Shown: positions 1-8,634, numbered from the stretch's first letter. The stretch is 64,000 nt of DNA from Lentzea fradiae (GCF_900100955.1 NZ_FNCC01000004.1:124001-188000), one strand, 5' to 3'. Notes: generated by a model not told the origin, from the sequence alone. A program made the numbers and translations.

Positions 1-1
1 G

Positions 2-1195
2 GCCGCTTCGCAGGCCGCCGGGCAGCAAGCGCAGGCTGCTCAGCAGGCCGCGAAGGGTGCCGAGGCGAAGGGTGTCGACGCCAAGGCCGCCGACGCCAAG
101 GCCGCCGATACCAAGACCGGTGGTGAGGGCAAGAGCGGTGCGTCCGGGTCCGGTTCCGGTGCTGCTGGCAAGAGCGGTGCGGGCGGCGGGGCGGTGTCCG
201 GCGGGCAGGCGACCGCTGTCGGGCAGTCGTCCGCGACCGGACAGAGCGGTGGTGCCTCCGGGCAGGCGTCGGCTGGTGGGCAGGCGTCCGGGCAGCCGGG
301 TTCCGGGCTCAAGGACGGTGCCGCCAAGGACCTGGCCAAGGACGTCTCGGCGGCGGCCGGGCTGGACGACTCGGCCGAGGACGACCGGCCCGCCGCGCAG
401 GCCGGTGACACCGTGACGGCGCCCTCGGCGCCCGGTGCGGCGGTGGACCTCGGGGAACGTCAGGTTTCCGGGTCGCTGACCGACCGCCTCGACAACCACG
501 GCCGGGAGAACCTGGCGCTGGTCGATCCCGGTGTCGCCGGGGACGTGCTGCGGCACACCTACACGGCGCTGGCGGCCGGGAGCTGGTTCATGGCGGTGTT
601 CCTGTCCGCCGGGCAGGCTCCGCGGCTCGCGCCCAAGCCCGCGCGGCAGCTGCCGCCGCCTCCACAGGAGCAGGAGCGGGTCACGCCGCGGTTCGCGCCG
701 GGTGACCACCCGCGGGCCGGTCTGGTCTCGGTCGTGGAGTCGCGGGCGTCGGTGCCGGCGGACGGGCTCGGCAAAGATCACCCGGTCGTGCGGGAGCTGC
801 TCGACGGGTACGACCCGCTCGGCGGCATGCACGAGCACGACTGGGAGAGCCTGTTCCTCGCCGGGGACGGCACGCCGCGCTGGCCCGTCGAACGGGAGGG
901 CGGCTACGAGGACAGCCTGCCGGAGGTGCTCCCGGCCGGTGCCGAGCTCGACCGGTTCGGCACGCCGGAGGGGCGGGTGCTGAGCACGGCGGGCACGCCG
1001 TTCGCGCAGCGGTCGTTGCCGCCGCGGGCGCTCGACGAGGGCTACCGGCGCTACCGGGTCGAGAAGGACCTGCCCGTCCACCGCACGATCAGCGCGCCGT
1101 GGTTCGGCCAGCCCGGTGGCGGCAGCCGGTACCGCACCACCCATCCGGTCGCGGACCTCGTCGCGCTCGGCTACCTCACGGAGGTCACCGCATGA
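2..1195 (+). CDS. TNT-domain NAD glycohydrolase toxin, C-terminal part (5' end outside window)
   Basis: The reading frame is open from base 2, so only the last 397 residues are visible. The first ~140 residues are a low-complexity Ala/Gln/Gly/Ser/Lys linker. A Pro-rich stretch (RQLPPPPQEQE) follows, and the last ~110 residues form a TNT (tuberculosis necrotizing toxin) domain. The typical signature elements are GAELDRFG, then RSLPP, then YRVEKDLPVH, then PWFGQPGGG, in which the Gln is the family's conserved active-site glutamine. Known TNT domains hydrolyse NAD+ and are exported from the producer (CpnT in M. tuberculosis). This one is inferred to be a polymorphic toxin with an N-terminal trafficking region upstream of the window. 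The stop overlaps the next ATG (ATGA), which couples it to a small putative immunity gene. Domain assignment is confident; activity and target are inferred. Confidence 0.88.
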   Translation, partial: AASQAAGQQAQAAQQAAKGAEAKGVDAKAADAKAADTKTGGEGKSGASGSGSGAAGKSGAGGGAVSGGQATAVGQSSATGQSGGASGQASAGGQASGQPGSGLKDGAAKDLAKDVSAAAGLDDSAEDDRPAAQAGDTVTAPSAPGAAVDLGERQVSGSLTDRLDNHGRENLALVDPGVAGDVLRHTYTALAAGSWFMAVFLSAGQAPRLAPKPARQLPPPPQEQERVTPRFAPGDHPRAGLVSVVESRASVPADGLGKDHPVVRELLDGYDPLGGMHEHDWESLFLAGDGTPRWPVEREGGYEDSLPEVLPAGAELDRFGTPEGRVLSTAGTPFAQRSLPPRALDEGYRRYRVEKDLPVHRTISAPWFGQPGGGSRYRTTHPVADLVALGYLTEVTA

Positions 1196-1446
1196 ACGTC
1201 GAGTCGCTGCCCGAGTGGCTGACCAGGATCGGCGTGCCGGACGACGTCGTCAGCCTCGGCGAGGAGGCGGAGGGACGCTGGTGCCTCCTCGCCGACGACA
1301 AGGGCTACGAGGTGTTCTGGCAGGAGCAGGGCAACCGTTACGACTGGGCCCGGTTCGACGACGAGGGCGTGGCGTGCCACTACCTCTTCGGCCGGCTGGC
1401 CTGGGCCCAGGTCGCGCGCGGAAGCCTCAGCGTGCCAACAGCGTGA
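1192..1446 (+). CDS. small putative immunity protein for the TNT toxin
   Basis: 84 residues, rich in Trp and acidic residues (WCLLADDKGYEVFW, YDWARFDDEG), with no signal peptide or membrane segment. The start ATG overlaps the toxin stop by 4 nt, a layout typical of toxin-immunity pairs, because a cytoplasmic inhibitor must be co-produced with an NADase. It does not look like the ~180-residue IFT antitoxin of M. tuberculosis, so it would be a different inhibitor family. The 3' end overlaps the convergent hisN gene by 20 nt. The immunity role is inferred from position and size only. Confidence 0.65.
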   Translation: MNVESLPEWLTRIGVPDDVVSLGEEAEGRWCLLADDKGYEVFWQEQGNRYDWARFDDEGVACHYLFGRLAWAQVARGSLSVPTA

Positions 1447-2206
1447 GCGCCGCCTCGTGCAGGTGGCCGTTCGACGTCAGCACGCTGCCGCCGTCGTAGC
1501 GCTCCTCGCCGTCCAGCGAGGTGAACCGGCCACCGGCCTCGGTGACGAGCACCTGGAACGGGGCGATGTCCCACGGGTTCGCGATGCACTCGGGCGCGAG
1601 GTCGATCGCGCCTTCCGCGACGAGGCAGTGCTGGTAGAAGTCGCCGAACGCGCGGCTCTCCCAGGTCGCGTCCACGAGCCGCAGGTACGCCTCGCGGGAG
1701 TGGTACTCGACCCACGTCTTGATGTCGGTCGTGGACACGTAGGCGTCTTCGAGCTCGCGGACACCGGACACGGAGATCGCGCGTTCGCCGGAGGCGTCGG
1801 ACGAGAAGGCGCCCCCACCGGACGCCGCCCACCAGCGGCGGCCCAGCGCGGGGGCCGACACGACGCCGACGACCGGCTCGCCGTCGGCGACCAGGGCGAT
1901 CAGGGTCGCCCAGACCGGCACGCCGCGCAGGAAGTTCTTGGTGCCGTCGATCGGGTCGAGCACCCACACGCGCGCCGCGTCCAGGGTGCCGCCGCGTTCC
2001 TCGCCCATGATCACGTCATCGGGGCGTTCGGCGGACAGCACCGAGCGGATGGCGTCCTCCACCGCGATGTCGGCGTCGGTGACGGGCGTGCGGTCCGGCT
2101 TGCGGTCCACCGCGAGGTCGTGGGCGCGGAACCGGGTCGCGGTGATGGCGTCGGCGGCGTCGGCCAGGCGGAGGGCCAGTTCGAGATCAGCATCGTGGCG
2201 TGACAC
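1427..2206 (-). CDS. hisN: inositol-monophosphatase-family phosphatase, likely histidinol-phosphatase HisN
   Basis: 259 residues. This is an IMPase-fold, Mg2+-dependent phosphomonoesterase. It carries the metal-binding motifs DRTPVTDADIAVE near the N-terminus, GEERGG (the metal-ligand Glu loop) and WVLDPIDGTKNF, and a C-terminal CIANPWDIAPFQVLVTEAGG block. The order and length match the actinobacterial HisN subgroup, which makes histidinol from histidinol phosphate. No other his gene is in the window, so a general inositol/nucleotide phosphatase role remains possible. A longer frame runs upstream, but GTG 2206 (VSRHDADLELA) fits family length and leaves 31 nt to the divergent response regulator. 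Cytoplasmic. Confidence 0.85.
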   Translation of the reverse strand: MSRHDADLELALRLADAADAITATRFRAHDLAVDRKPDRTPVTDADIAVEDAIRSVLSAERPDDVIMGEERGGTLDAARVWVLDPIDGTKNFLRGVPVWATLIALVADGEPVVGVVSAPALGRRWWAASGGGAFSSDASGERAISVSGVRELEDAYVSTTDIKTWVEYHSREAYLRLVDATWESRAFGDFYQHCLVAEGAIDLAPECIANPWDIAPFQVLVTEAGGRFTSLDGEERYDGGSVLTSNGHLHEAALTLLAR

Positions 2207-2225
2207 GCGGCGATCGTCGCACGAA

Positions 2226-2231
2226 TACGCT
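2226..2231 (+). promoter_or_regulatory. -10 hexamer TACGCT of a leaderless response-regulator transcript
   Basis: TACGCT lies 6 nt before the GTG at 2238 and there is no Shine-Dalgarno sequence between them. Transcription would therefore start at or next to the start codon. The site lies in the 31-nt gap to divergent hisN. Confidence 0.5.
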
Positions 2232-2237
2232 GGGCCC

Positions 2238-2912
2238 GTGAGCGTGGTGTTGCTGGCCGAGGACGACCCGGCCATCGCGGAACCGCTCTCCCGCGCGTTG
2301 ACGCGGGAGGGCTATTCGGTGCAGGTCGTGGGGGACGGTCCGAGCGCCTTCGACGTCGCCGTCACCGGCGGGGTCGACCTGCTGGTGCTGGACCTGGGGC
2401 TGCCGGGCATGGACGGGCTGGAGGTCTGCCGCAGGCTCCGCCAGAGCGGCAGGGGCATCCCCGTGCTGATGCTCACGGCCCGTGCCGACGAGGTGGACTT
2501 CGTCGTCGGGCTCGACGCGGGCGCGGACGACTACGTCGCCAAGCCGTTCCGGCTCGCCGAGCTGATGGCGCGCATCCGGGCGCTGCTGCGCCGCCGGGCA
2601 CCGGGCACGCTGGAGGTCAACGGCGTGCGCGTCGACCTGGCCGCCCGGCGCGTCACGGTCGACGGCGGCGAGATCCAGCTGGCGAACAAGGAGTTCGAGC
2701 TGCTCAAGGTGCTGATCCAGCGCGCGGGCCAGGTGGTGAGCCGCGACGAGATCCTCTCCGAGGTGTGGAACGACCCGGACCTGAAGGGCAGCAAGACGCT
2801 CGACATGCACATGTCGTGGCTGCGCCGGAAGCTCGGTGACGGCACGCCCAACTCCGCGGAGCGCCGCATCGCGACCGTCCGCGGCCGCGGGTTCCGCTTC
2901 AACGCCGACTGA
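2238..2912 (+). CDS. OmpR/PhoB-family response regulator
   Basis: 224 residues. The N-terminal receiver domain shows the acidic pocket (LLAEDD), the phospho-acceptor Asp in LLVLDLGLPGMDG and the conserved Lys in YVAKPF. The C-terminal winged helix (about residues 125-224) ends in the usual RRKLGD/TVRGRGFRF pattern of OmpR-type DNA binders. The stop overlaps the kinase start (TGATG), so the two are co-translated as one two-component system. GTG 2238 is chosen because it begins directly at the first receiver strand and follows a -10 element. The signal and regulon cannot be read from the sequence. Confidence 0.93.
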   Translation: MSVVLLAEDDPAIAEPLSRALTREGYSVQVVGDGPSAFDVAVTGGVDLLVLDLGLPGMDGLEVCRRLRQSGRGIPVLMLTARADEVDFVVGLDAGADDYVAKPFRLAELMARIRALLRRRAPGTLEVNGVRVDLAARRVTVDGGEIQLANKEFELLKVLIQRAGQVVSRDEILSEVWNDPDLKGSKTLDMHMSWLRRKLGDGTPNSAERRIATVRGRGFRFNAD

Positions 2913-4186
2913 TGCGTCGCCGCATCCTGCGGGCGATCCTGCTCGCCGTCGCCGTGACGGGCTTCGTGCTCGGCATCCCGCTGGGCTACACGGCGTTGCA
3001 GCTGGTCGAGGACACCGCCCGCGGTGCCCTCACCGAACGCGCGCAGCGGATCGCGACGACGCTCGACGACCAGCTGGCGACCCGCCGCGAGATCGACATC
3101 GAGGCCGTCCGGATCGCCGTTCCCGCCGACGGCAGGCTCACCGTCTTCTCCGGCGGCGCCACGAGCGTCGTCGGTCCCTCGCCGGGGGCCGACCCGCTGA
3201 CCGCCGAGCTGCCGATCGCCCAGCAGGGCACCGTCCGGCTGGAGATCCCGTCCGGGCCCATGCACACGAGCCAGGCGCAGGTCGCGGGCCTGGTGCTGCT
3301 CCTGCTCGCGCTGTCGGTGGGCACCGGGACCGTCGTCGCGCTGGTGACGGCGCAAACGCTTGCCCGGCCGTTGGGGTACGTGGCGGCCCGCGCGTCCCGG
3401 CTGGGCGCCGGTGACTTCCGCGCCGACGAGCAGCGCCACCAGATCGAGGAGCTGGACGCCGTCTCCTCCGCCCTCGACGCCTCGGCCACCGCGCTGGCCC
3501 GGCTGGTCCAGCGCGAACGCGACCTGGTCGGCGACGTCTCGCACCAGCTGCGCAGCCGGCTGACCGCGTTGCAGCTGCGCCTCGAAGCGCTGGCGGAGCA
3601 CCCGGAACCGGACACGGCGTCCGAGGCACGCGCCGCGCTGGAACAGGCCGAACGCCTGGCCGCCGTGCTGGACGAGCTGCTGGCGGCGGCCCGCGCGGCA
3701 CGGGCGGTGGGCGCGGAGCCGCTGGAGCTGCGTCCCGCGCTGAACGCCATCGCCGAGGAGTGGCGCGAGCAGGTCAAGAGCCAGGGCCGGTCGTTGCGGG
3801 TCCGCGTCCCGGACGGGCTGCTGGCCCGCGCCACGCCCGCCCGGCTCCGCGAGGCCATCGGCGTGCTGCTCGACAACGCGCTGCGGCACGGCGAGGGCAA
3901 CGTCGTCGTGTCGGCGCGCGGCGAGGACGGCACGGTGGTCGTCGAGGTCAGCGACGCCGGCTCCGGCGTGCCGGACGAGCTGGCGGCGCACATCTTCGAG
4001 CGCGGTGTGTCCGGTGGCGGCTCGACGGGTGTGGGGCTCGCGCTCGCACGGGCGCTGGTCGACGCGGACGGCGGGCGGCTGGAGCTGTCGACGGCGCGAC
4101 CGGCGACGTTCGCGGTGTTCCTGCCGGTGCCCAAGGCTCAGGACGTGGTGGGGATCTCGTGGAGGAAGCCGAGCACTCCCCGGTAG
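2912..4186 (+). CDS. sensor histidine kinase, partner of the upstream response regulator
   Basis: 424 residues. There are two membrane segments (about 7-28 and 122-145) flanking a ~90-residue extracytoplasmic sensor, then a HAMP linker. The HisKA helix has the phospho-acceptor His211 in GDVSHQLRSRLTAL. The ATPase domain has an N box (LLDNALRHG), G1 (VSDAGSGVP) and G2 (GGSTGVGLALARALV). All catalytic motifs are intact. It overlaps the regulator by one base and ends 20 nt before a convergent gtrA gene. The small sensor has no recognisable ligand-binding fold. Confidence 0.93.
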   Translation: MRRRILRAILLAVAVTGFVLGIPLGYTALQLVEDTARGALTERAQRIATTLDDQLATRREIDIEAVRIAVPADGRLTVFSGGATSVVGPSPGADPLTAELPIAQQGTVRLEIPSGPMHTSQAQVAGLVLLLLALSVGTGTVVALVTAQTLARPLGYVAARASRLGAGDFRADEQRHQIEELDAVSSALDASATALARLVQRERDLVGDVSHQLRSRLTALQLRLEALAEHPEPDTASEARAALEQAERLAAVLDELLAAARAARAVGAEPLELRPALNAIAEEWREQVKSQGRSLRVRVPDGLLARATPARLREAIGVLLDNALRHGEGNVVVSARGEDGTVVVEVSDAGSGVPDELAAHIFERGVSGGGSTGVGLALARALVDADGGRLELSTARPATFAVFLPVPKAQDVVGISWRKPSTPR

Positions 4187-4206
4187 CGCCCCGAGAGGCC
4201 GGCGCT

Positions 4207-4743
4207 TCAGGAGTGGCCGAGCTCCTTCTCCTCCTCGATCGGCCGCTTGGAGCCGCGCGCGTTCTCCTCGGGGAAGACCCACTTCTTGTAGCCGTACCAG
4301 CGGAAGGCCATGCCGACGAGCGTGCCGATGATCTGCGCGCTGACGAAGTCGGAGACCTCCTCGGTCAGCCGCGAGACGTGCGGCTCCTGGAGGTGGAACG
4401 CGTACCGCGCGAGGTAGAGCGGTGCCGAGTTCAGCACGATGCCGATGCCGTTCACCAGGAAGAACAGCAGTGCCTCGTGGTGGCGTTCCCGGCCGCCGCG
4501 GGTGCGGAACGACCACTCCCTGTTGAGGATGTACGACACGATCGTGGCGACCAGCGTTGCGATGATCTTCGCCGTCACCGGGTTGTTCGGCAGGACGAGG
4601 ATCTTGATCCCGAAGAACAGCGCGGTGTCGATGATGAAGCACGTGCCCCCGACCAGGGCGAACTTCACCAGTTCACGATGCTTCAGCGCGATCGACCGGA
4701 TCGGCTCCGGAAACCGGGAGACCATTGTTTCGGCTAGGGACAC
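4207..4743 (-). CDS. GtrA-family four-helix membrane protein (copy 1)
   Basis: 178 residues with four predicted membrane helices starting at VKFALVGGTCFIIDTALFF, the GtrA/DPMS3-like fold. Family members help flip or present polyprenyl-linked sugars in envelope glycan synthesis, for example arabinogalactan assembly. The C-terminus carries the conserved RWYGYKKWVFPEE followed by a charged tail. GTG 4743 follows a TAGACT hexamer by 6 nt, consistent with a leaderless transcript initiated inside the 3' end of the upstream paralog, which overlaps it by 71 nt. Possible counterpart of M. tuberculosis Rv3277, which sits near purK. Confidence 0.87.
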   Translation of the reverse strand: MSLAETMVSRFPEPIRSIALKHRELVKFALVGGTCFIIDTALFFGIKILVLPNNPVTAKIIATLVATIVSYILNREWSFRTRGGRERHHEALLFFLVNGIGIVLNSAPLYLARYAFHLQEPHVSRLTEEVSDFVSAQIIGTLVGMAFRWYGYKKWVFPEENARGSKRPIEEEKELGHS

Positions 4744-5275
4744 GAGAAGAGTCTACGGAGATCGGGTGAACGTGCCGGTCAGGTCGCGCGCCCGCGTCCG
4801 GGAACACCCAGTGCCGCATGGCCCAGAACTTGAAGCCCGTCGCGAGCAGCATGCCGATCACGGAGCCGGACACGAAGTCCGCGATCTCCTCGGTCATCTT
4901 CGTCACGAACGGGGCCTGCAGGCCGAACAGGTGCCGCGACAGCCACAGCGGCACGATGTTGATGCCCACGCCGAGGCCGCTGACCAGGAAGAACAGCGCC
5001 GCCTCGTGGTGGCGCTCGCGGCCGCCGCGGGTGTGGAAGGACCACTCGCGGGACAGGACGTACGAGGCGATGATCGCCACCAGGACGCCGATGACCTTGG
5101 CCGTGACGACCTTGTCGGTCAGGACGGTGAGCTTGAGCGCGTACCAGACGCCGTTGTCGATGAGGAACGTCGTGCCGCCGACCACGGCGAACCGGATCAT
5201 CTCGCGGTGCTTGTGCAGCAGGAACTGGAGTGGTTCTGGCAACCGGCTCAGGGCCCGGCGGACGACTGGCAGCAC
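4673..5275 (-). CDS. GtrA-family four-helix membrane protein (copy 2)
   Basis: 200 residues and clearly paralogous to the downstream gene. Shared blocks include IRFAVVGGTTFLIDN, YVLSREWSFHTRGGRERHHEA, and a final helix ending MRHWVFP. It then has a ~40-residue hydrophilic tail (from DAGARPD) that is not expected for the family and is encoded in the stretch overlapping the next gene's start. GTG 5275 follows TAAGCT by 6 nt (leaderless type). Inferred role: translocation of lipid-linked sugars in envelope assembly. Confidence 0.87.
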   Translation of the reverse strand: MLPVVRRALSRLPEPLQFLLHKHREMIRFAVVGGTTFLIDNGVWYALKLTVLTDKVVTAKVIGVLVAIIASYVLSREWSFHTRGGRERHHEAALFFLVSGLGVGINIVPLWLSRHLFGLQAPFVTKMTEEIADFVSGSVIGMLLATGFKFWAMRHWVFPDAGARPDRHVHPISVDSSRVPSRNNGLPVSGADPVDRAEAS

Positions 5276-5389
5276 CGCGACAGCTTACGGATCATGGCGG
5301 CGGCACCCGTCCGCGGGTGCCGCCGAAACCACGCAGCGCGGTGTGACCTGCACGTTCCGTCACGACCGATGGTCAAGTCCTGAACGGGC

Positions 5390-7645
5390 TCAGAACGTCT
5401 CCGGCGGGCAGGACGAACCGAGCAGGTCCGGCAGCAGCGACCCCAGCAGGCCCGGCCACCGCTCGCACGGCTCCGACGCCCGCGGCGGCGCGGTGGACTG
5501 CGTCGAGGACGGCGGCGCGGTGGTGGTTGGCACCGAGGACGGCGGCGTGGTGGTCGTCGTCGCCGGGGACTCCACCGGCGAGCTCGGCACCGTCGTCGTC
5601 GGCAGCGGGTTCTCGGTGCGGGTCGGCTCCGTCGGCTTGGCCGGGACGGACGTCGTGGTCGGCCTGGGGGTGGTGGTCGTCGGTGGCACGGGCGTCGTCG
5701 TCGGCGGCTTCGGCTCCTCGACCGGCGGGAGGTCCGGGTGCGTCCGCACCGGCACGGTCACGGACTTCGCCGCGTTGCCGAGGGACGCCTTGACGGTGAT
5801 CGACCCGCCCCGGTACGGCAGCCCGAGAGCCCACAGCGACATCCGGTAGGTGCCGTCCTTCTCCAGGTCGGCGACGCACCGGAACGAGCGCGGACCTGTC
5901 GGCGTGCACTCCCGGTACGGCGTGAAGATGGCGATGTTGTCCGACGACGACACCTCCAGCTTCAGCGTGCCCGCGCGCGGGCCGGTGTTGCGGACCTTCA
6001 CGTCCACCCGCGGGTCCCAGAAGATCTCGTGCCACGTCGACACGGTGAGCTCCAGGTCGTCGTGCACCGGCGGGACGTTGACCGCGATGTCGACGTTCAC
6101 CGAGACCGCCGCGCCCGCGCTGATCGTGCCGGTGATGCGGCCGGGCAGGGCCTCGTGCGTCGCCTTCAGCCGGAACAGGAACGTCGCCTCGCCGCCGGGC
6201 GCGATGCCCTGGGGCGTGACGCAGGTGATCGTGCCGCTGCCCGCCGGGCAGTCGACGGACTGCTCTTGCGCGCCGTCGAGCTGCAACGCCCGTGCCGCGA
6301 ACGACGACGGGCCGCCGGTCGACAGCACGCCCGGTGGCAGCGTCAGCACCATGCTCGCGGGCGGTGCCGCGGTGCCACCGGTGTTGCGGACGGTGATCGG
6401 GAAGTCCTTCGCCTCCTCGCCGGGCGTCAGCGTGTACCCGCTCGGCGTGGTCGGCGTGAACGACGGCGGTGCGGGCGGCTCCGGTTCCGGTTCGGGCTGC
6501 GGTTCGGGCGCCGGTTCTTCGGCCGCGGGGGGCTCGGGTGCGGGCGGTTCCGGTTCCGGTTCCGGCTCGGGTGCCGGCGCCTGGGTCGGGGCCGGTGGCT
6601 CCGGTGACGGCGTCTCGGGAGAGGGGACGGGGGGCTGCGGTGCGGGCGGCTGCACCCGCGTCACGGCGGGGGGCGGCGGCTCGGCCTGCACCTGCGGCTG
6701 CTGCTGCTCGCCGCCGCCGCTGGCCAGCGCGATCACCACGGCGGCGGCCACGGCCGCGGCGGACCCGCCGACCGTGACGAGCTGGCGGGGGATCGAGGCA
6801 CCGATCGCGCCCGCGCCGCCCGCCGCCGCGCCCGCACCGGCGACGGTCGTCGCCGCACCGGCCGTGAGCAGGTAGGACGTGGCGCCGACGCCGAGGACCA
6901 GCGGGGCGACGAAGAGCCGCAGCGACCCGTTGACGTCCGCCAGCTCGGCGGCGAGCGCACGGCACCGGCCGCACTCGTCGAGGTGCGTCTCGACCTGCGT
7001 CGACTCGCGCCGCGACAGGCCGCCGCGGGTCCAGGCGCCCAGCCGGTCGACGGTCGCCTTGCAGCGCTCCGCCGCGGTCTCGGCCAGGTGCATCTGCAGG
7101 TACTGCTGCTTGAGGCCCTCGCGGGCGCGGTAGGCGAGCGCGGACACGCCGTTGGCCGTCAGCCCGAGCAGCGGGGCGACCTCGGCGGGCGACTGGCCCT
7201 CGATCTCGGTGTGCCAGAGGACCATCTGCCAGCGCTCCGGCAGCGCGGCGAACGCGCGGGCGGCGAGCGACCGTTCGAGCCCGGCCACGGCGGTGTCGCT
7301 GAACGCCACGGGCGGCGCGACCTCGTTCATGTCCTCGGTGAGGTCGACCCTCTTCTCGCGGCGGGTCTTGTCGTAGGCGGTGTGGCGCAGCGCGGTGAGT
7401 AGGTAGGCGCGGAACGCCGAGTCGGGACCGCGGCCGGCGCGCAGCGTGTCGAGCACCTTCGCGAACGCCTCGGAGACGAGGTCGTCGGCTTCGGCGGGAG
7501 AACGGGCCAGTTGGCGGGCGAGGTTGTAGGCCGCCGAGACGTGGCGTTCGTACAGCTGGCCGTAGGCGTCGATGGTTCCACCGCGCACGGACTGGATCAG
7601 TTCCGCGTCGCCAGGCCCCTGTACATCTGCAGGAACGGTCGCCAC
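5390..7645 (-). CDS. ECF sigma factor fused to zinc-finger anti-sigma, membrane and surface domains (ECF53-like)
   Basis: 751 residues in one frame. Residues ~15-80 are sigma region 2 (DAYGQLYERHVSAAYNLARQ, DDLVSEAFAKVL). Residues ~130-185 are sigma region 4 (LPERWQMVLWHTEIEG, then AYRAREGLKQQY). A zinc-finger anti-sigma segment follows with H-x3-C-x2-C (HLDECGRC, ~225). Next come hydrophobic stretches (~245-310), a Pro/Glu-rich spacer, about 220 residues with repeated beta-rich CARDB/DUF11-like extracellular modules, a Thr/Pro-rich linker and a Cys-containing tail. A single chain thus joins promoter recognition, inhibition, membrane anchoring and an outside domain. This matches the described ECF53 architecture, in which proteolysis is presumed to release the sigma part. 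GTG 7645 lies downstream of GAGGAGGG. The neighbour at 7799 is divergent. Confidence 0.9.
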   Translation of the reverse strand: MATVPADVQGPGDAELIQSVRGGTIDAYGQLYERHVSAAYNLARQLARSPAEADDLVSEAFAKVLDTLRAGRGPDSAFRAYLLTALRHTAYDKTRREKRVDLTEDMNEVAPPVAFSDTAVAGLERSLAARAFAALPERWQMVLWHTEIEGQSPAEVAPLLGLTANGVSALAYRAREGLKQQYLQMHLAETAAERCKATVDRLGAWTRGGLSRRESTQVETHLDECGRCRALAAELADVNGSLRLFVAPLVLGVGATSYLLTAGAATTVAGAGAAAGGAGAIGASIPRQLVTVGGSAAAVAAAVVIALASGGGEQQQPQVQAEPPPPAVTRVQPPAPQPPVPSPETPSPEPPAPTQAPAPEPEPEPEPPAPEPPAAEEPAPEPQPEPEPEPPAPPSFTPTTPSGYTLTPGEEAKDFPITVRNTGGTAAPPASMVLTLPPGVLSTGGPSSFAARALQLDGAQEQSVDCPAGSGTITCVTPQGIAPGGEATFLFRLKATHEALPGRITGTISAGAAVSVNVDIAVNVPPVHDDLELTVSTWHEIFWDPRVDVKVRNTGPRAGTLKLEVSSSDNIAIFTPYRECTPTGPRSFRCVADLEKDGTYRMSLWALGLPYRGGSITVKASLGNAAKSVTVPVRTHPDLPPVEEPKPPTTTPVPPTTTTPRPTTTSVPAKPTEPTRTENPLPTTTVPSSPVESPATTTTTPPSSVPTTTAPPSSTQSTAPPRASEPCERWPGLLGSLLPDLLGSSCPPETF

Positions 7646-7798
7646 AGTCTTCGTTTCCCTCCTCGCGGCGCTCAGTGTGACTTACGGCCTCACCGGGAGT
7701 CACCTCAATCCCCCGCGCGGGTTGCGTCACGATCCGGCGACGTGAACGTCTCCCAGCTGGAATCGATCGGGTGACGTTGGCGAGTGGAAGGAGACCGG

Positions 7799-8566
7799 GT
7801 GGGTGTCGCACAAGCGGAACGCCTGCTGAAGTCGAGGTGGCGGACCGCCTCCCTGGCCGCCGGCTGGGCGTTCCCCGCGGATTGGCCGCTCGCCGAGGTC
7901 GACGACGTGTGCGCGGCGATGCTGGAGGACGCCGACCCCGCCGAGGCCCTGGTCCGGCTGGGCCGCGCCAGAGCGGAGGCCGGTGCCGGCCTCGCCGAGA
8001 CGTTGATGGACCTCGCCGCGCTGCACGCGGTGCTGGCCGACGGGTCCCGGATCGTGTCGCCGTGCGTGGACGCGCTCCCGTCGTGGATGCTGCGCCTGAC
8101 CTCGCTGGGGTGGGCGGACGTGGTCACCAAGCAGGCGGGTGACCGCACGGCGGAGGACCCGCTGACCGGGCTGGCGACCGCCGCCTACCTGCGCACGCGG
8201 CTGGGCGAGGTGTACCGGGAGTCGCCCGTCGTGTCGCTCGACTACGCGCTCGTGCTGCTGCGTCTGGAGATCCACCGCGCGAAGGGCTGGTCTCGGGTCG
8301 TGGCCATGACCCTCGCCGCGGACGCGTTGCGCACGGTCTTCGACGGCGGAGAGACGCTGGCGACCCTCGGTCCGTGCGTGGCCGCCGTGCTGGTGAGGCG
8401 CGACGAGCAGCTCTCGCGCCGAGTTTCGAACCTGAGGGTGCTCACGGCGGACCGGCTCGCCGACGACCCGAACGTCCGCCCCGCCGGACCCGCGAAGGTC
8501 TGGGTCGAGGAGCTGCCGGACACCGCCGTCGAGGCCCGCGCGCTGCTGAACTCGCTCGGGCGCTGA
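7799..8566 (+). CDS. degenerate GGDEF-like regulatory protein
   Basis: 255 residues, no membrane segments. The central DPLTGLATAAYLRTRLGE resembles the start of a GGDEF (diguanylate cyclase) domain. The GGDEF loop itself and its metal ligands are absent: the expected site reads VVAMTLAADALRTVF. It is probably a non-catalytic, nucleotide-sensor-like relative. GTG 7799 is chosen over GTG/ATG 15 nt upstream because AAGGAGA ends 5-6 nt before it. It is divergent from the ECF-fusion gene, so shared regulation is possible. Function unknown beyond the fold resemblance. Confidence 0.6.
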   Translation: MGVAQAERLLKSRWRTASLAAGWAFPADWPLAEVDDVCAAMLEDADPAEALVRLGRARAEAGAGLAETLMDLAALHAVLADGSRIVSPCVDALPSWMLRLTSLGWADVVTKQAGDRTAEDPLTGLATAAYLRTRLGEVYRESPVVSLDYALVLLRLEIHRAKGWSRVVAMTLAADALRTVFDGGETLATLGPCVAAVLVRRDEQLSRRVSNLRVLTADRLADDPNVRPAGPAKVWVEELPDTAVEARALLNSLGR

Positions 8567-8634
8567 TCTCCCCCTGTCCCGCGCCCGTGGGTCCCCGCGT
8601 CCCCACCGGGCCTCTTCCGCGCGCCTCCAGAAGT

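Noticed and set aside
2531..4642. 703-codon minus-strand frame across the two-component genes
   Set aside because: Low-complexity Arg/His/Gly-rich translation typical of antisense frames of GC-rich genes; the plus-strand genes carry clear domains.
6480..6620. CRISPR-like or tandem repeat
   Set aside because: The repeats are codons of the Pro/Glu-rich spacer of the ECF fusion protein, irregular in length and without spacers.
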